Shown piece after piece: positions 15,995 through 25,068 of a stretch of 36,841 nt of DNA. A program made the position numbers and the translations under genes. Each line of letters begins with the position of its first letter. Position 1 is the first letter of the stretch. Under the pieces are notes generated by a model. It ran no database searches. It saw only the letters and a program-made list of their open reading frames with translations, and had not been told where the DNA came from. Source of the stretch: Lysobacterales bacterium (GTDB taxonomy: Bacteria > Pseudomonadota > Gammaproteobacteria > Xanthomonadales > Marinicellaceae); assembly GCA_026996795.1 (NCBI GenBank), contig JALWKC010000221.1, positions 1 through 36,841 on the forward strand. The letters are read 5' to 3'.

Positions 15995-18223
15995 TTATTG
16001 ACCTCCATGCACCACAGTCCCCCAATTAGGCGATTTTATCCACGGCACCTGCACCTGCGCTCCGTCAATGCAGGCGCCGGTGGCAAAGGAATCCACAGGC
16101 GGCGGAGTTTGATGCAAGCCACAGCCGGCATCACAGGACCAATACTGAGATTGACGCCATGAGCGATGGCAAAACCAGTACGTTCTGCCTTCAGGGTCCG
16201 TCCTTTGCTCACAATTTGGCACGAAAAGCGCCGAGGAGGCCACCGGGTTAACGTCGCTCCCATGCGGCCAGGGGTCAATACGCGCCATGCAGCCAACAAA
16301 CGACCACTCAGGCGGCTCGCACGCCCCGTTGTATTTGCAGTCTTGCATATCACCGGCCACGCCACCGACAGCAAAACGCAGCCTTTCGGCGGCAATCAGG
16401 TACTCGGGATTACCGCCGGTTGATGCGTTCTTGTCGCACAACGCCTCATGCACATCTCCATCCACCGCAGGATCGGTGGGGGCATCCGGCGGGGACGGTA
16501 TGCAAGCAGCGGCCTTATCCGGATCTGTCGTGGACGGGTCCTCGTTGTAGGTTTGCTTTAATCTCTCAGCAAAATTCTCCGCCTGACCTGTGGCATTGCC
16601 CCCCGGCGAACCGGGGGCGCCAGGAGCGCCGCCGCCAACCTTGTCCACCCCATCGGCACAGTTGGCGTACTGACCGCCATAAAACGGATTAGGGTCATCT
16701 TTTATGTCATCCTTGTCCACGTCCCAGTACAGATCACAAAAACGCACACACAGCATTTGCGAGTTGTCATCCGGGTTGATCCGGCACTGACCGGCGGTGT
16801 CTTCGGCGGCCACCTCAATCACAGGGCGCGAGCGCGGCGCACCGGATTCCGGCGTTGTGTCAAACATGGTCGCATCACAGTTGGCGCTGTAGCGAATAAA
16901 GGGAGCGCCAGGCAAGTTGTCCCAACGGTCAAACTCTCGCTCGAACGGCACATACACATCACAGCCGCAAGTGTCCCCGGTACACCCGCCTGTCGGCGGG
17001 GTGCCCCCGCCACCACAACTGGGCACCGGATCGGCGCAAGTGGCCAGATTCCCCCACAGTCGCGGCTCGAACGGCTGGCAGCTATAAGCCGCCGGTCGCA
17101 GCGCCAGGCAAGACTGAAGCCCGTACAGTGGGCGGGCCTGGTCATCACGCACCACATTGCCAAAATAATTGGTGGCCATCACGACTGTCTGATCCACAGT
17201 ACCCCCGTTGCAAAAATGATCCACACAACGAATATGCCCCGCCGGACGCAGGATAATGCGGCAATTTATTAGCCGGTCATTATCATAAGAACCATCAGGA
17301 GCGCCAGAAGCATTGGCGGTAATGTCGCCAAAGTCCGGGTCGCTGTCGGTAACCTCCACACAGGAAACGGCGAACGGCGGGCTACCGGAATTGCCGCTTG
17401 GAATGCCGGTGGCGGCATTAGTGATCAACTGCATATCACTGGCATCAAGTTGATCGGAATAGCGAGTGGCCAACTGGCCAATGAAGCTCTGCCAGTCAGC
17501 AGACCCGCCATTCATATCCTGAAACCAGAAATTGAGTGGGTAGCCAGTAGTCCATCGAACAGGCTCATAGGTTTCAATGTTGGATGACAGAAGCGTCATA
17601 ATGTCAGATGGGTTAGCAACACCTGGGTCAAGCGGGAAGCCGGCCCCGCCCATGGCCAGATAATCAGTCAGCATGGGGGCCGCGAGGGTTTGGGACTGCG
17701 TATTGCCAGCATCATCAACATATTGATGCACAAACCGAACATACACTGGCACCTTGGCCGGCTTTGGTGGTAATACCGTGCCAGATGACTCCCCAATGGT
17801 GGTCAGAATATCAAAGCGGAATTTCTCATCGGGCAAAAACGGGGTCACCGCCTGGCCATCTGGGTCGGGAAATCGAGCCACCGAAACCACGTAGGGATGA
17901 CCAAGCACGCTCACTGACTGACCTGTGCCATAGCGGTCGGCCCAGTCAGCCGGGAGGAAGCCTTCGGACTTGATTTCGTCAATGGGTATCTCAAATCGCA
18001 CACCATCTTGTCCATGCGGAATCCGCATATAATGCTTTTTGTCCGGGTTGAAAAACCATTGTTGCGCGGCTTCCGCCAGTGCGTCCAATTCCTTGCGGTC
18101 AACAGCAGCGCGGGTTTTGGCCGCCTCCTGATCAATGAGTGTTCGGTTCTGGGTATTGCGATCAAAGTCGCTCTGGGCCAGGGCCAGGGAGGGAATAAGA
18201 AATAGGGACAGAATAACTCTCAT
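15995..18223 (-). CDS. Large exported Cys- and Pro/Gly-rich protein, unrecognised
   Basis: The ATG at 18223 has AGGTGG 5 nt upstream and lies 2 nt after the previous stop; a GTG three codons earlier is less likely. The 742-residue product has a signal peptide (MRVILSLFLI to LALAQ). It carries many Cys residues, often in pairs, and low-complexity linkers: a Gly/Pro stretch around SCGGGGTPPTGGC and another around GGGAPGAPGSPGG. The last 150 residues are Cys- and Trp-rich. It has no transmembrane helix. It could be a pilus-tip or mating-pair-stabilising surface protein, in the position where IncI pil operons carry the adhesin pilV, but it shows no pilin leader. Confidence 0.75.
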   Translation of the reverse strand: MRVILSLFLIPSLALAQSDFDRNTQNRTLIDQEAAKTRAAVDRKELDALAEAAQQWFFNPDKKHYMRIPHGQDGVRFEIPIDEIKSEGFLPADWADRYGTGQSVSVLGHPYVVSVARFPDPDGQAVTPFLPDEKFRFDILTTIGESSGTVLPPKPAKVPVYVRFVHQYVDDAGNTQSQTLAAPMLTDYLAMGGAGFPLDPGVANPSDIMTLLSSNIETYEPVRWTTGYPLNFWFQDMNGGSADWQSFIGQLATRYSDQLDASDMQLITNAATGIPSGNSGSPPFAVSCVEVTDSDPDFGDITANASGAPDGSYDNDRLINCRIILRPAGHIRCVDHFCNGGTVDQTVVMATNYFGNVVRDDQARPLYGLQSCLALRPAAYSCQPFEPRLWGNLATCADPVPSCGGGGTPPTGGCTGDTCGCDVYVPFEREFDRWDNLPGAPFIRYSANCDATMFDTTPESGAPRSRPVIEVAAEDTAGQCRINPDDNSQMLCVRFCDLYWDVDKDDIKDDPNPFYGGQYANCADGVDKVGGGAPGAPGSPGGNATGQAENFAERLKQTYNEDPSTTDPDKAAACIPSPPDAPTDPAVDGDVHEALCDKNASTGGNPEYLIAAERLRFAVGGVAGDMQDCKYNGACEPPEWSFVGCMARIDPWPHGSDVNPVASSALFVPNCEQRTDPEGRTYWFCHRSWRQSQYWSCDAGCGLHQTPPPVDSFATGACIDGAQVQVPWIKSPNWGTVVHGGQ

Positions 18224-18225
18224 GG

Positions 18226-18699
18226 TTACCACCTGCGAATAGACTTGACAATGCCCGGTCGGGCAAAAGGCTGGGTATCCCCCAGAAGAATGTTGATCTC
18301 ACCGGCAGCAGGCAATGGCGCTGAAGCCGCCGAGGCCGCGCGGGCCGCCGGAGCAATAGCTACCGCTGCGGTATCGGGTTGATTCTGCACCGAACCCGGA
18401 TCGCCTTGCTGTGGACCAACCCCGAGCATCACCGCCACACCGTTGTAATATCCTGAAAGCACCGGCACAATGTCGATCCCTTCACGATCACAGTCAAAAC
18501 AACCCAGCCGGGTCAGCTGCGGGCGACGTGTAGACTCAACCAGCGTCTGGCTAACCGGCGGCGGGTTATTATCACCCCCTGTACCTGGATCAGTGCCGCA
18601 GTTATCCCGACAGCCCCCTCCTCCATTGCCACCGCCAACAATCACCTGGGCGCTACTGACCCCGGTAAGCAAAATCATCACCCAAAAAAGCCTTTTCAT
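18226..18699 (-). CDS. Unrecognised exported Gly-rich protein
   Basis: The ATG at 18699 has AAGGAGGG 4 nt upstream; long upstream open sequence in frame belongs to the overlapping region and has no site. The 157-residue product has a signal peptide (MKRLFWVMILLTG to SSAQ), then a Gly/Cys-rich start (VGGGNGGGGCRDNCG), a C-x2-C pair (GCFDC) and an Ala/Pro-rich segment before a basic end (IVKSIRRW). It is followed after 2 nt by the 742-residue protein. No family is recognised. It may be part of the same surface structure. Confidence 0.7.
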   Translation of the reverse strand: MKRLFWVMILLTGVSSAQVIVGGGNGGGGCRDNCGTDPGTGGDNNPPPVSQTLVESTRRPQLTRLGCFDCDREGIDIVPVLSGYYNGVAVMLGVGPQQGDPGSVQNQPDTAAVAIAPAARAASAASAPLPAAGEINILLGDTQPFARPGIVKSIRRW

Positions 18700-18709
18700 T
18701 GTGCCCTCC

Positions 18710-19042
18710 TTAAAATCCGTTCCAGCCAGACACGACAACCACGAAATCCCAGGGTCTGGTCTGTGAAATAAATGTGCTGGTGTCATAGGTAACCCCCCCT
18801 GACAGATTACCCTGCGCGGTTTGTGTGCCGGCCAGCACCACACCGGCTGATAATCCGTACTTTTCCAACAGGATACGGGCCTGAGCGCGAGCATAGCGAG
18901 ACATAAAGGCATCGCGCTCGGCATCTGTTCCACATCCACACCCGGCCTTTTGCGCCAGAGGAATGTTCATATTGGTGTAGGTGGTTACTTGTGCTGTCGC
19001 CAATCCAGTCAGAATCAGCGCAATAAGAATGGTGTGCTTCAT
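18710..19042 (-). CDS. Unrecognised small exported protein
   Basis: The ATG has AGGTAA 6 nt upstream. The 110-residue product starts with a signal peptide (MKHTILIALI to ATAQ). Near the mature N-terminus is a Cys cluster (GCGCG), and the C-terminal half is polar and beta-like, ending in SGWNGF. It lies 52 nt after the PilT-like ATPase gene and 10 nt before the next gene. No family recognised. Confidence 0.7.
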   Translation of the reverse strand: MKHTILIALILTGLATAQVTTYTNMNIPLAQKAGCGCGTDAERDAFMSRYARAQARILLEKYGLSAGVVLAGTQTAQGNLSGGVTYDTSTFISQTRPWDFVVVVSGWNGF

Positions 19043-19094
19043 TATCTATTACCTGGTTGTATGCAAACCCGCACCAACAATAGCACACCAGCCA

Positions 19095-20426
19095 TCATCC
19101 TGGCAACTCGCCGGCCAGCAGCTTGCCGATAATATCCATGCGCAACTGACGTTCCCGCTCATCCAGTTCGTTAATGGGTACACAGCCAATCTGGTGCCAC
19201 TTGTAAGACTCATCGCTAACACCCATGGCCTTGATAGCATCGGGAATGTCTTTTTCAAGCGGAAAGGCACGGGCGCCATTGCGAGATTCCAGTATCGACA
19301 CCAGGCGCCTGGCGTAATCTGCAGACACTCCCCTGTCGAGCTCGTCAATATTTCCGCTTGTAATAATTTTGCCGGCCTTGTTTGCCTGGGCAGCGTTCAA
19401 AAGATGCAGCACCTGCATGGTGTATTTGCGCGACCCCCACCCCCGTCCTTCCGGGCGCATGGAAATTTTTTGATGCAAAGCGAATTTAAGCGATTGGGCC
19501 ATATCAAGCCTGGCCGCATCAATACCATTGGCACTGGCGGCCATGGAGATCACCCGGTTCAGTCCGTTGGCCACCGAGGAGCCATGCACCGTGGCCAGTA
19601 CAAACATGCCGTTCATGCCAAGATTCATCACCATGCGGGCGGTTTCCGGTGAATTGACCTCGCCCACCATTAAAATCTTGTTGCCGCCGGACGGAAACTG
19701 ACGCGACACATCCTCAACCCGTTCGTCAATTTCTTCTTTCAGCGCATTAAATTGGTCACACACCCCCTTTTCACCGTGCCATCGTCCCAACGGGATTTCG
19801 ATGGGCAGTTCAATGGTTTTTGCCACGCCACCAAAAGCCCGCAGGCGACTGGCAATGGTTGCCACCATGGTCGTACTCTTCCCCTGACCCTGGGAGGCGA
19901 TGAACCAACCCACCCCGCCACGATTAAGCTGGTCACTCATCAACATCTCATAGACACCAACAGGCAATGCAAGGTCTTCCAGTAAGGGATATGAAACTTT
20001 GTGTATGCGTACCGAGATGGAGTCATAACCATCAGCATGGCTCAGATTGATACGGGTCGGCAAATCAAACGGCGCCGGAACCCGATAATTAAAGTTCCGT
20101 TGACTGTGGGTGTCGTATGTACGCAGATAAACCTCCCTAACGATGTCCAGCACCAGTTCGCAGATGCCAGAATCGACAGGCAGATCACCCAGCCGATAAA
20201 TCGTGTCCTCTGCCGCTGTCAAGAAGAAGGATTCCGCCAGTATTTTTTCAGCGTTTTGTTCGATCCATGAATGGAGATTATCTTCTGCCGCCACAAAGGG
20301 GCTGCGCAGGCATTCATCTGGAACGACGATGGAAAGATCGTTGACCTCATTGATTCCTTCAGGAAGATCGAGAATGCCTGCTGTCAGATCACCAGGTGGT
20401 GTTTTAATTTGTGTTGCTTGATTCAT
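19095..20426 (-). CDS. Divergent PilT/DotB-like secretion ATPase
   Basis: This 443-residue protein has the GspE/PilT layout. A Walker A-like loop is at about 177-185 (ASQGQGKST), an Asp-box equivalent ELPIE at 206-210, a Walker B-like ILMVGEVNS at 251-259 and a His-box-like ATVHGSS at 278-284. Compared with canonical PilT, the first P-loop Gly is Ala, the DPIE motif reads LPIE, and the Arg-Asp after GE is Asn-Ser. A 150-residue N-terminal domain precedes it. The family powers pilus retraction or secretion-channel steps. The start overlaps the previous stop as TAATG. It is the third ATPase of this class here, with PilQ and DotB. Whether it is active is uncertain. Confidence 0.8.
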   Translation of the reverse strand: MNQATQIKTPPGDLTAGILDLPEGINEVNDLSIVVPDECLRSPFVAAEDNLHSWIEQNAEKILAESFFLTAAEDTIYRLGDLPVDSGICELVLDIVREVYLRTYDTHSQRNFNYRVPAPFDLPTRINLSHADGYDSISVRIHKVSYPLLEDLALPVGVYEMLMSDQLNRGGVGWFIASQGQGKSTTMVATIASRLRAFGGVAKTIELPIEIPLGRWHGEKGVCDQFNALKEEIDERVEDVSRQFPSGGNKILMVGEVNSPETARMVMNLGMNGMFVLATVHGSSVANGLNRVISMAASANGIDAARLDMAQSLKFALHQKISMRPEGRGWGSRKYTMQVLHLLNAAQANKAGKIITSGNIDELDRGVSADYARRLVSILESRNGARAFPLEKDIPDAIKAMGVSDESYKWHQIGCVPINELDERERQLRMDIIGKLLAGELPG

Positions 20427-20995
20427 TAGTAGGCCACTAGATTCAAGGTAAATTTATCAGGATAGGATGTCAGAACGTCATTGAAATTCACCTGCACCTG
20501 CCCGTTTCGGAACCACACGGCACTGTTTCCGGCCACGACCGGGAAAACCCGCGACAATCGAGTGCCAATGTCAATAGCATCCCCTTTGTCTAGAGCCCGG
20601 ATACTGATGGTCACCGCGTCCTTCCACGTGTGGGTGGCCGGCAGATAACCTGCCGGTGCGTAATGATTGACAACTACCACATACCCATCCGGGGTACGAA
20701 AGCTGTTCGTCGCCACATCATGAATCCAGTCATCCGGAATGATGTTGTGCGATTTCACATAAATGCCTGTGTTGTCGATGTGGGTCATATCCAGACGGCC
20801 CACCGCGTCTTTCATAATGCGGTTGCGAACCTCGGTAATCTGTTCACTCAGGTGGTCGATTTTGGCTGAATGATAGGTAGACTTGAACGCCCTGGAGACT
20901 GCCGCCAGAAAGACCGCAGCAATCACCAACGTCAGCAGAACAGCCAGCAAACTGGCCGCCCCGCTGACACGCCGCCTGGACACGGACTTAACCAC
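20426..20995 (-). CDS. Minor pilin-like protein without Glu5
   Basis: Several starts are possible: ATG at 21025, GTG at 20995 and GTG at 20983. I favour 20995, which overlaps the pilin stop by 8 nt and gives a 12-residue leader ending RRRVSG, as in PilS. From it the product is 189 residues. After the leader comes a hydrophobic stretch (AASLLAVLLTLV) without the usual Glu at +5, as in GspK-like tip pseudopilins. A helical segment and a beta-rich C-terminal domain without Cys follow. The role is inferred as a minor pilin at the pilus tip. It follows PilS directly and precedes the PilT-like ATPase. Confidence 0.7.
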   Translation of the reverse strand: MVKSVSRRRVSGAASLLAVLLTLVIAAVFLAAVSRAFKSTYHSAKIDHLSEQITEVRNRIMKDAVGRLDMTHIDNTGIYVKSHNIIPDDWIHDVATNSFRTPDGYVVVVNHYAPAGYLPATHTWKDAVTISIRALDKGDAIDIGTRLSRVFPVVAGNSAVWFRNGQVQVNFNDVLTSYPDKFTLNLVAY

Positions 20996-21551
20996 GGATA
21001 ACCCACTGCAACTGGTTATCACCATTGGGATCGGTGCAAGCGGTTACTACTGCTGTTTCAGCCGCCGAATCAAAATTGGCATTGGCTGATGATTTAACCA
21101 CTGTTCCGTTGACCGAAATACTCACCGGGTCATTCCACATGCTCTTGACCACGGACTTGCACAACTCGTCGGTCAATCCGCTTGTGGCGGTAATTTGCAA
21201 GGAATCATCAGCAGAGACAGTGGTAGTAGGAGTCACGTCAAAAACTACACCGCCAACATAAAGCTCATAGTTGGCCGGGTTATTGCCGCGACGGTAATTG
21301 GACATTTTCTGATTGGACGCCACCAGGGCAGCGGTTTTTCCAGTGAATTTACCATCGGAGTATTTAAGCTCATCCTTAATGGCGTCAATTTGCTTGACAA
21401 AGGCAAGCACATTGTCGGACTGCGCGGCATCACTGGTTGATGCGAACCTCTTGTAGACATAGCTCGCCACAATCGCACCGATAATAATAGCCAAAAGCAC
21501 CTCGATCAGGGTAAATCCAGCTTCCCTCCTTCCAACATTAACATTCATCAT
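20988..21551 (-). CDS. pilS: Type IV pilin, probable major subunit (PilS-like)
   Basis: The ATG at 21551 has AGGAGG 7 nt upstream, the strongest ribosome binding site in the cluster, which suits an abundant subunit. The 187-residue protein has a 12-residue class III leader ending GRREAG, then FTLIEVLLAI with Glu at +5. Two Cys residues (in ELCKS and TACTDP) can form the C-terminal disulfide loop typical of type IV pilins. It is processed by a prepilin peptidase, for which no gene is seen in the window. In IncI plasmids PilS is the thin-pilus major subunit. It follows pilQ and pilR as in that operon. Confidence 0.85.
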   Translation of the reverse strand: MMNVNVGRREAGFTLIEVLLAIIIGAIVASYVYKRFASTSDAAQSDNVLAFVKQIDAIKDELKYSDGKFTGKTAALVASNQKMSNYRRGNNPANYELYVGGVVFDVTPTTTVSADDSLQITATSGLTDELCKSVVKSMWNDPVSISVNGTVVKSSANANFDSAAETAVVTACTDPNGDNQLQWVIRG

Positions 21552-21573
21552 AATAAAACCTCCTAATTGAAAA

Positions 21574-22749
21574 TTAGCTGAGTAGATGACGATAATCGTT
21601 TATCGCCATAAACAGCAGATACATGGCGGACAGGGCATAAATCAACCCTGCCGCCCCTAAAACAGCACCAATAAATGCGATGCGTGATTTTAGACGGTTG
21701 GTACGCATGGTCATTACTTCTGACTCGTTTTGCGCAACGAAACTGATACTGTCGGCGGCACTTTTGCCACCGCCTGCAAACTTGGCTAACTGCACTCTGG
21801 ACATAAGCGAAAAAAGCGGCACATCAAATACTTCAGCCGGACCCAGCCCACGGTCCGCCCTCTCCTGCATAATTTCCAGATAATCTTTCAGGTACGGGTT
21901 CGCCAGTTGCTGCATGTCACCAAAGGCACGGGGTAACGGAACCCCTGCTTGCATCAGGGATGAGACTGAATAAAGCACACCGATGGCCTTGGTTTCCCGA
22001 TAGGTTTTGAACGGCTGCATTTTGCGGTCAGACCACTGGCGCCAGGAACCGGATGTTTTCCGCAGCCATCTCCTGAAACCGGAAAGACGGCGAAGACTGG
22101 AGAGCGCACTTGGGGAGATCGGTCGAATACGCCAACGCCCAAGAACTGTTGCGCTAATCAGAAAGAAAAGCGCCACCATGCCAAACAGCACCGGCAGGAG
22201 GATTTTCAAAACCTCGTAACTGGCCAGGTATTTTTCCAAATCCGGGCTCGATTCCACCAGGCCCGGCAGGGCATGAACGGCGCTCTGCATCCCGCCGATC
22301 AAGATGGGGAGCACGATAAACAAAACCGCCGCCACCATACCAAACCAGGTCAACGCTTGAATAATCGAACCCCTAACACCCCGGCGCACATCGGCAAGGG
22401 AAACCAGGAACCGGCTGGCCACATCATATGGCTGGCTCGGATCTTCCGATTGTTCGCCAGACTGAATAATCAACGCCTCCTCTGCGGGCAAAAAGTCCTT
22501 GAGCACGCGAGCCACGGGCAATCCTTTATCAAACGCCTGATTTAGCCGGCTGTATAGAAGCACATCGGGGGTGCCCTTTTCCAAAGCCAGGTCATAACCT
22601 GTTTCGATCGCTTCACGCATGGATGCCTGGCGAATCATTTGCCGCATGCCCATATAAAAATTCTGCCGCCATAGTGGTTTGAAAACAAAAAACCGAATAG
22701 CGGGTCGCAGCCATTTGAATTGCCACCAAAACTCCATCTGTTTCAGCAT
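21574..22749 (-). CDS. pilR: GspF/PilR-type inner-membrane platform protein
   Basis: The ATG at 22749 has AAGGA about 4 nt upstream; a GTG at 22770 that overlaps the pilQ stop is the alternative. The product is 391 residues. It has the GspF layout of two cytoplasmic helical bundles with hydrophobic segments near residues 135-160, 185-205 and at the C-terminus. The second bundle has the family pattern (VLYSVSSLMQAGVPLPRAF). The protein anchors the assembly ATPase at the inner membrane. It follows pilQ and precedes pilS, as in IncI pil operons. Confidence 0.85.
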   Translation of the reverse strand: MLKQMEFWWQFKWLRPAIRFFVFKPLWRQNFYMGMRQMIRQASMREAIETGYDLALEKGTPDVLLYSRLNQAFDKGLPVARVLKDFLPAEEALIIQSGEQSEDPSQPYDVASRFLVSLADVRRGVRGSIIQALTWFGMVAAVLFIVLPILIGGMQSAVHALPGLVESSPDLEKYLASYEVLKILLPVLFGMVALFFLISATVLGRWRIRPISPSALSSLRRLSGFRRWLRKTSGSWRQWSDRKMQPFKTYRETKAIGVLYSVSSLMQAGVPLPRAFGDMQQLANPYLKDYLEIMQERADRGLGPAEVFDVPLFSLMSRVQLAKFAGGGKSAADSISFVAQNESEVMTMRTNRLKSRIAFIGAVLGAAGLIYALSAMYLLFMAINDYRHLLS

Positions 22750-22762
22750 GTTTTCCTTTTTT

Positions 22763-24610
22763 CTAGCCACCTAACATCTCCAGGCTTCCGGGACGGTCCA
22801 GCTCACCGGTCAATTCAATGAGTGACTCATCCTGGGAAGGCGGATTGGCAAGTGCAGATTCCCCGGCGCCTTCACGATCAATCAATCCGTGTTTTTCGCG
22901 CAAGTGGCGACTGAGGTAGCGCCCTTGAATTTGCGATAATGCGCTACGCGCATCAGCCAGGCCGCAAATGGCCAGATTGAAAGCCCGGTTTGCCAGTGGC
23001 TCACCATTGATGCCATTACTGGGTTTGTCTGCCCAGAGCTTATATGCCTCAAAATACTTCCTTTCACGCACCAAATCCAGCACATCCCCATTTGTCTGCT
23101 CGTCAAAAATAAACATCTCATAAGCCGGGTTCCTGCCAACAATACCGGCTCCGGCACATTCGGGGCAGTCATTAACGCCAAAAACATGAAACCGCAACTT
23201 GTCAGCCGCTTGGCCGAATGTTTGCTCCAGGTTCATGCGGAGATCGCTGTCCATCTGGTTTGAGTCCACCATTTCCTGAAACGATTTGCTGCACGTTTGA
23301 CAGGGTTGGCTTAACAGCGTCTGGGAGACAAGGAACAGCAAAAGGTTGCTGCGCAACAGTGAGTTGATGGACACCTTGAAGTCTTCTTCCAGACGTGGAA
23401 AAAACATGGCCCAGTCCGTGGTGTGGATAGTTGACCCGACCAGGTGACCAGTGCGGGAAAGCTCAAGCATCCTGGTTAGCATTTTGGCATCTCGCACCTC
23501 GGAATAAATAATGGCATCCGGGGCGTGCCGGAGAAACAACTTGTTGACCATCTCCAGCTTGCTGTCCGTGTCATCATCGCTGCCACTAACATCGATATTG
23601 GGCATGCCGGGAAATTCGCGTTCGATGGGGTCCTGAACGGTCATCAATCGTCGCCGCTCATTATAAAATCGCAGGTAGTAATCACCACAGGCGTTTATGG
23701 CCGTGGTTTTACCACTGCCGGTGGCTCCGGTAAAAAAGAACGCACCATTGGTGCGGGTCATCATGTCCTCAAGCGCCTTCACGATTTCGGCAGAATAACC
23801 GAGTTCAGACAAATCACGCGATTCGGCCATGGCGCCAATGGCCTTGATGCGGGCGGTGAATACCCGTGAATCAGCGTCGGTTCCATTACGGATGTCTGAA
23901 CAGCGCAACAGGAAACCTTGTCCGTTAATAGCTGTGGTGTAGTTGTAATCGACACCCACATCATGATAATTCTTGTCCATGACACCTGATTTGTTCATCA
24001 ACGAACGCAGGAGGTCGTTGCCCATTTTGGGAGGGATACGTGATTTGACGGATCTCCACTCACCATGAACCTTGATGCGGACTTCAACGCGAGCACCTGG
24101 ATAAACCAGCAGGGAAATATCACTGGCGCTGATCTGGTGGGCATCCCAAACCATAGTGTCAAACCGCCTGCGGATTTCCGGGTCGTTGCCACCAGCATTG
24201 GCTATTTCATTGCCGGCATTAAATTCCTGCACTACCGAGGATGTTACGTGCACGATCTCGGCAACATCCAGCCCGGCGGATTGCGCGATGAGCTTAACGC
24301 CTGATTTCAGTTCATGATAATTGTGGGCATTGGGGTCAATGCCGATAACAACGCGATCACGCAGCACCGCCCCATCCTCATCCTTCGGATGAAAGACTAT
24401 ACAAGCCCCGGCCTGGCTTTTCTTCAATGCCATCTTTCTTCCGTTGGCGCCAACCACGTTCTTGTCTCCGACGGCCAATTCAGATGTGTGAGCAATGGTC
24501 TTCTTTACAGAAGTTGGCGCTTCTTGTTTGTTGTCAGTCGGATTCCTGCCGCCAACAACCACACGCTTGAGCTTGACCTTACCTCCCTTGTCGCGCTTGC
24601 CAAACATCAT
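22763..24610 (-). CDS. pilQ: Type IVb pilus assembly ATPase (PilQ, GspE family)
   Basis: This 615-residue protein has Walker A GATGSGKTT at about 295-303, an Asp box with DPIE at 327-330, Walker B AIIYSEVRD at 366-374, a His box GSTIHTT at 392-398 and two C-x2-C pairs (437/440 and 482/485) for zinc, as in PilB/GspE. The C-terminal tail is acidic. It powers thin-pilus assembly from the cytoplasm. The start overlaps the pilP stop as ATGA; a second ATG follows immediately. The order pilN-O-P-Q-R-S is as in IncI plasmids. Confidence 0.9.
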   Translation of the reverse strand: MMFGKRDKGGKVKLKRVVVGGRNPTDNKQEAPTSVKKTIAHTSELAVGDKNVVGANGRKMALKKSQAGACIVFHPKDEDGAVLRDRVVIGIDPNAHNYHELKSGVKLIAQSAGLDVAEIVHVTSSVVQEFNAGNEIANAGGNDPEIRRRFDTMVWDAHQISASDISLLVYPGARVEVRIKVHGEWRSVKSRIPPKMGNDLLRSLMNKSGVMDKNYHDVGVDYNYTTAINGQGFLLRCSDIRNGTDADSRVFTARIKAIGAMAESRDLSELGYSAEIVKALEDMMTRTNGAFFFTGATGSGKTTAINACGDYYLRFYNERRRLMTVQDPIEREFPGMPNIDVSGSDDDTDSKLEMVNKLFLRHAPDAIIYSEVRDAKMLTRMLELSRTGHLVGSTIHTTDWAMFFPRLEEDFKVSINSLLRSNLLLFLVSQTLLSQPCQTCSKSFQEMVDSNQMDSDLRMNLEQTFGQAADKLRFHVFGVNDCPECAGAGIVGRNPAYEMFIFDEQTNGDVLDLVRERKYFEAYKLWADKPSNGINGEPLANRAFNLAICGLADARSALSQIQGRYLSRHLREKHGLIDREGAGESALANPPSQDESLIELTGELDRPGSLEMLGG

Positions 24611-25068
24611 CCGTGCACTCGAATGGTTTTACCGGTCACCAGGTCGGTCAAAACGCAACCCGTTGCGGCACATGATTCAACCCGATACCTGCCAAACAGC
24701 ACAGCACCTGGCACCGCACGTACCTTGGTCCCACCAATGGACAGAATGGCGCCCCAGACATCACCACTGCGAAACAAGGACCGCATCTGTACCCGCGAAT
24801 AAACGCGACGGGTTGGCTTGTGAACCCTGACCACCGATTTGGCCGAAGGGGGTTTTTTCTCATCTAGTTCAAGCAGTTTTTTGTTAATTGACACCTTGCT
24901 GTTGACAATTTGTTCTTGCATTTTTAGATATGTCAGTACCCTGGCCTGTTTATCAATCAACACATTCAGTTTTTCCGGAGGCATGTCCTCAACCTCCGGC
25001 AGCGATTCTGCCATGGATGCAGTTGACACCAGCAGAAATAATCCCACAAAAATTCGCATGTTATTCAT
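24607..25068 (-). CDS. pilP: Type IVb pilus protein PilP
   Basis: The start at 25068 overlaps the pilO stop as TAATG and has GGAG 7 nt upstream; an ATG three codons later is an alternative. The 153-residue product has a signal peptide (to STASMA), a helical middle and a C-terminal beta domain with one Cys pair (ESCAATGC). The size, position between PilO and PilQ, and the periplasmic signal fit PilP of IncI-type pil operons, which is needed for pilus biogenesis. Identification rests mainly on position and layout. Confidence 0.7.
   Translation of the reverse strand: MNNMRIFVGLFLLVSTASMAESLPEVEDMPPEKLNVLIDKQARVLTYLKMQEQIVNSKVSINKKLLELDEKKPPSAKSVVRVHKPTRRVYSRVQMRSLFRSGDVWGAILSIGGTKVRAVPGAVLFGRYRVESCAATGCVLTDLVTGKTIRVHG

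Noticed and set aside
20988-21551. A shufflon or invertible pilin segment near pilS
   Set aside because: I saw no repeated short inverted sites around the pilin genes. The tyrosine recombinase is 10 kb away in another operon.
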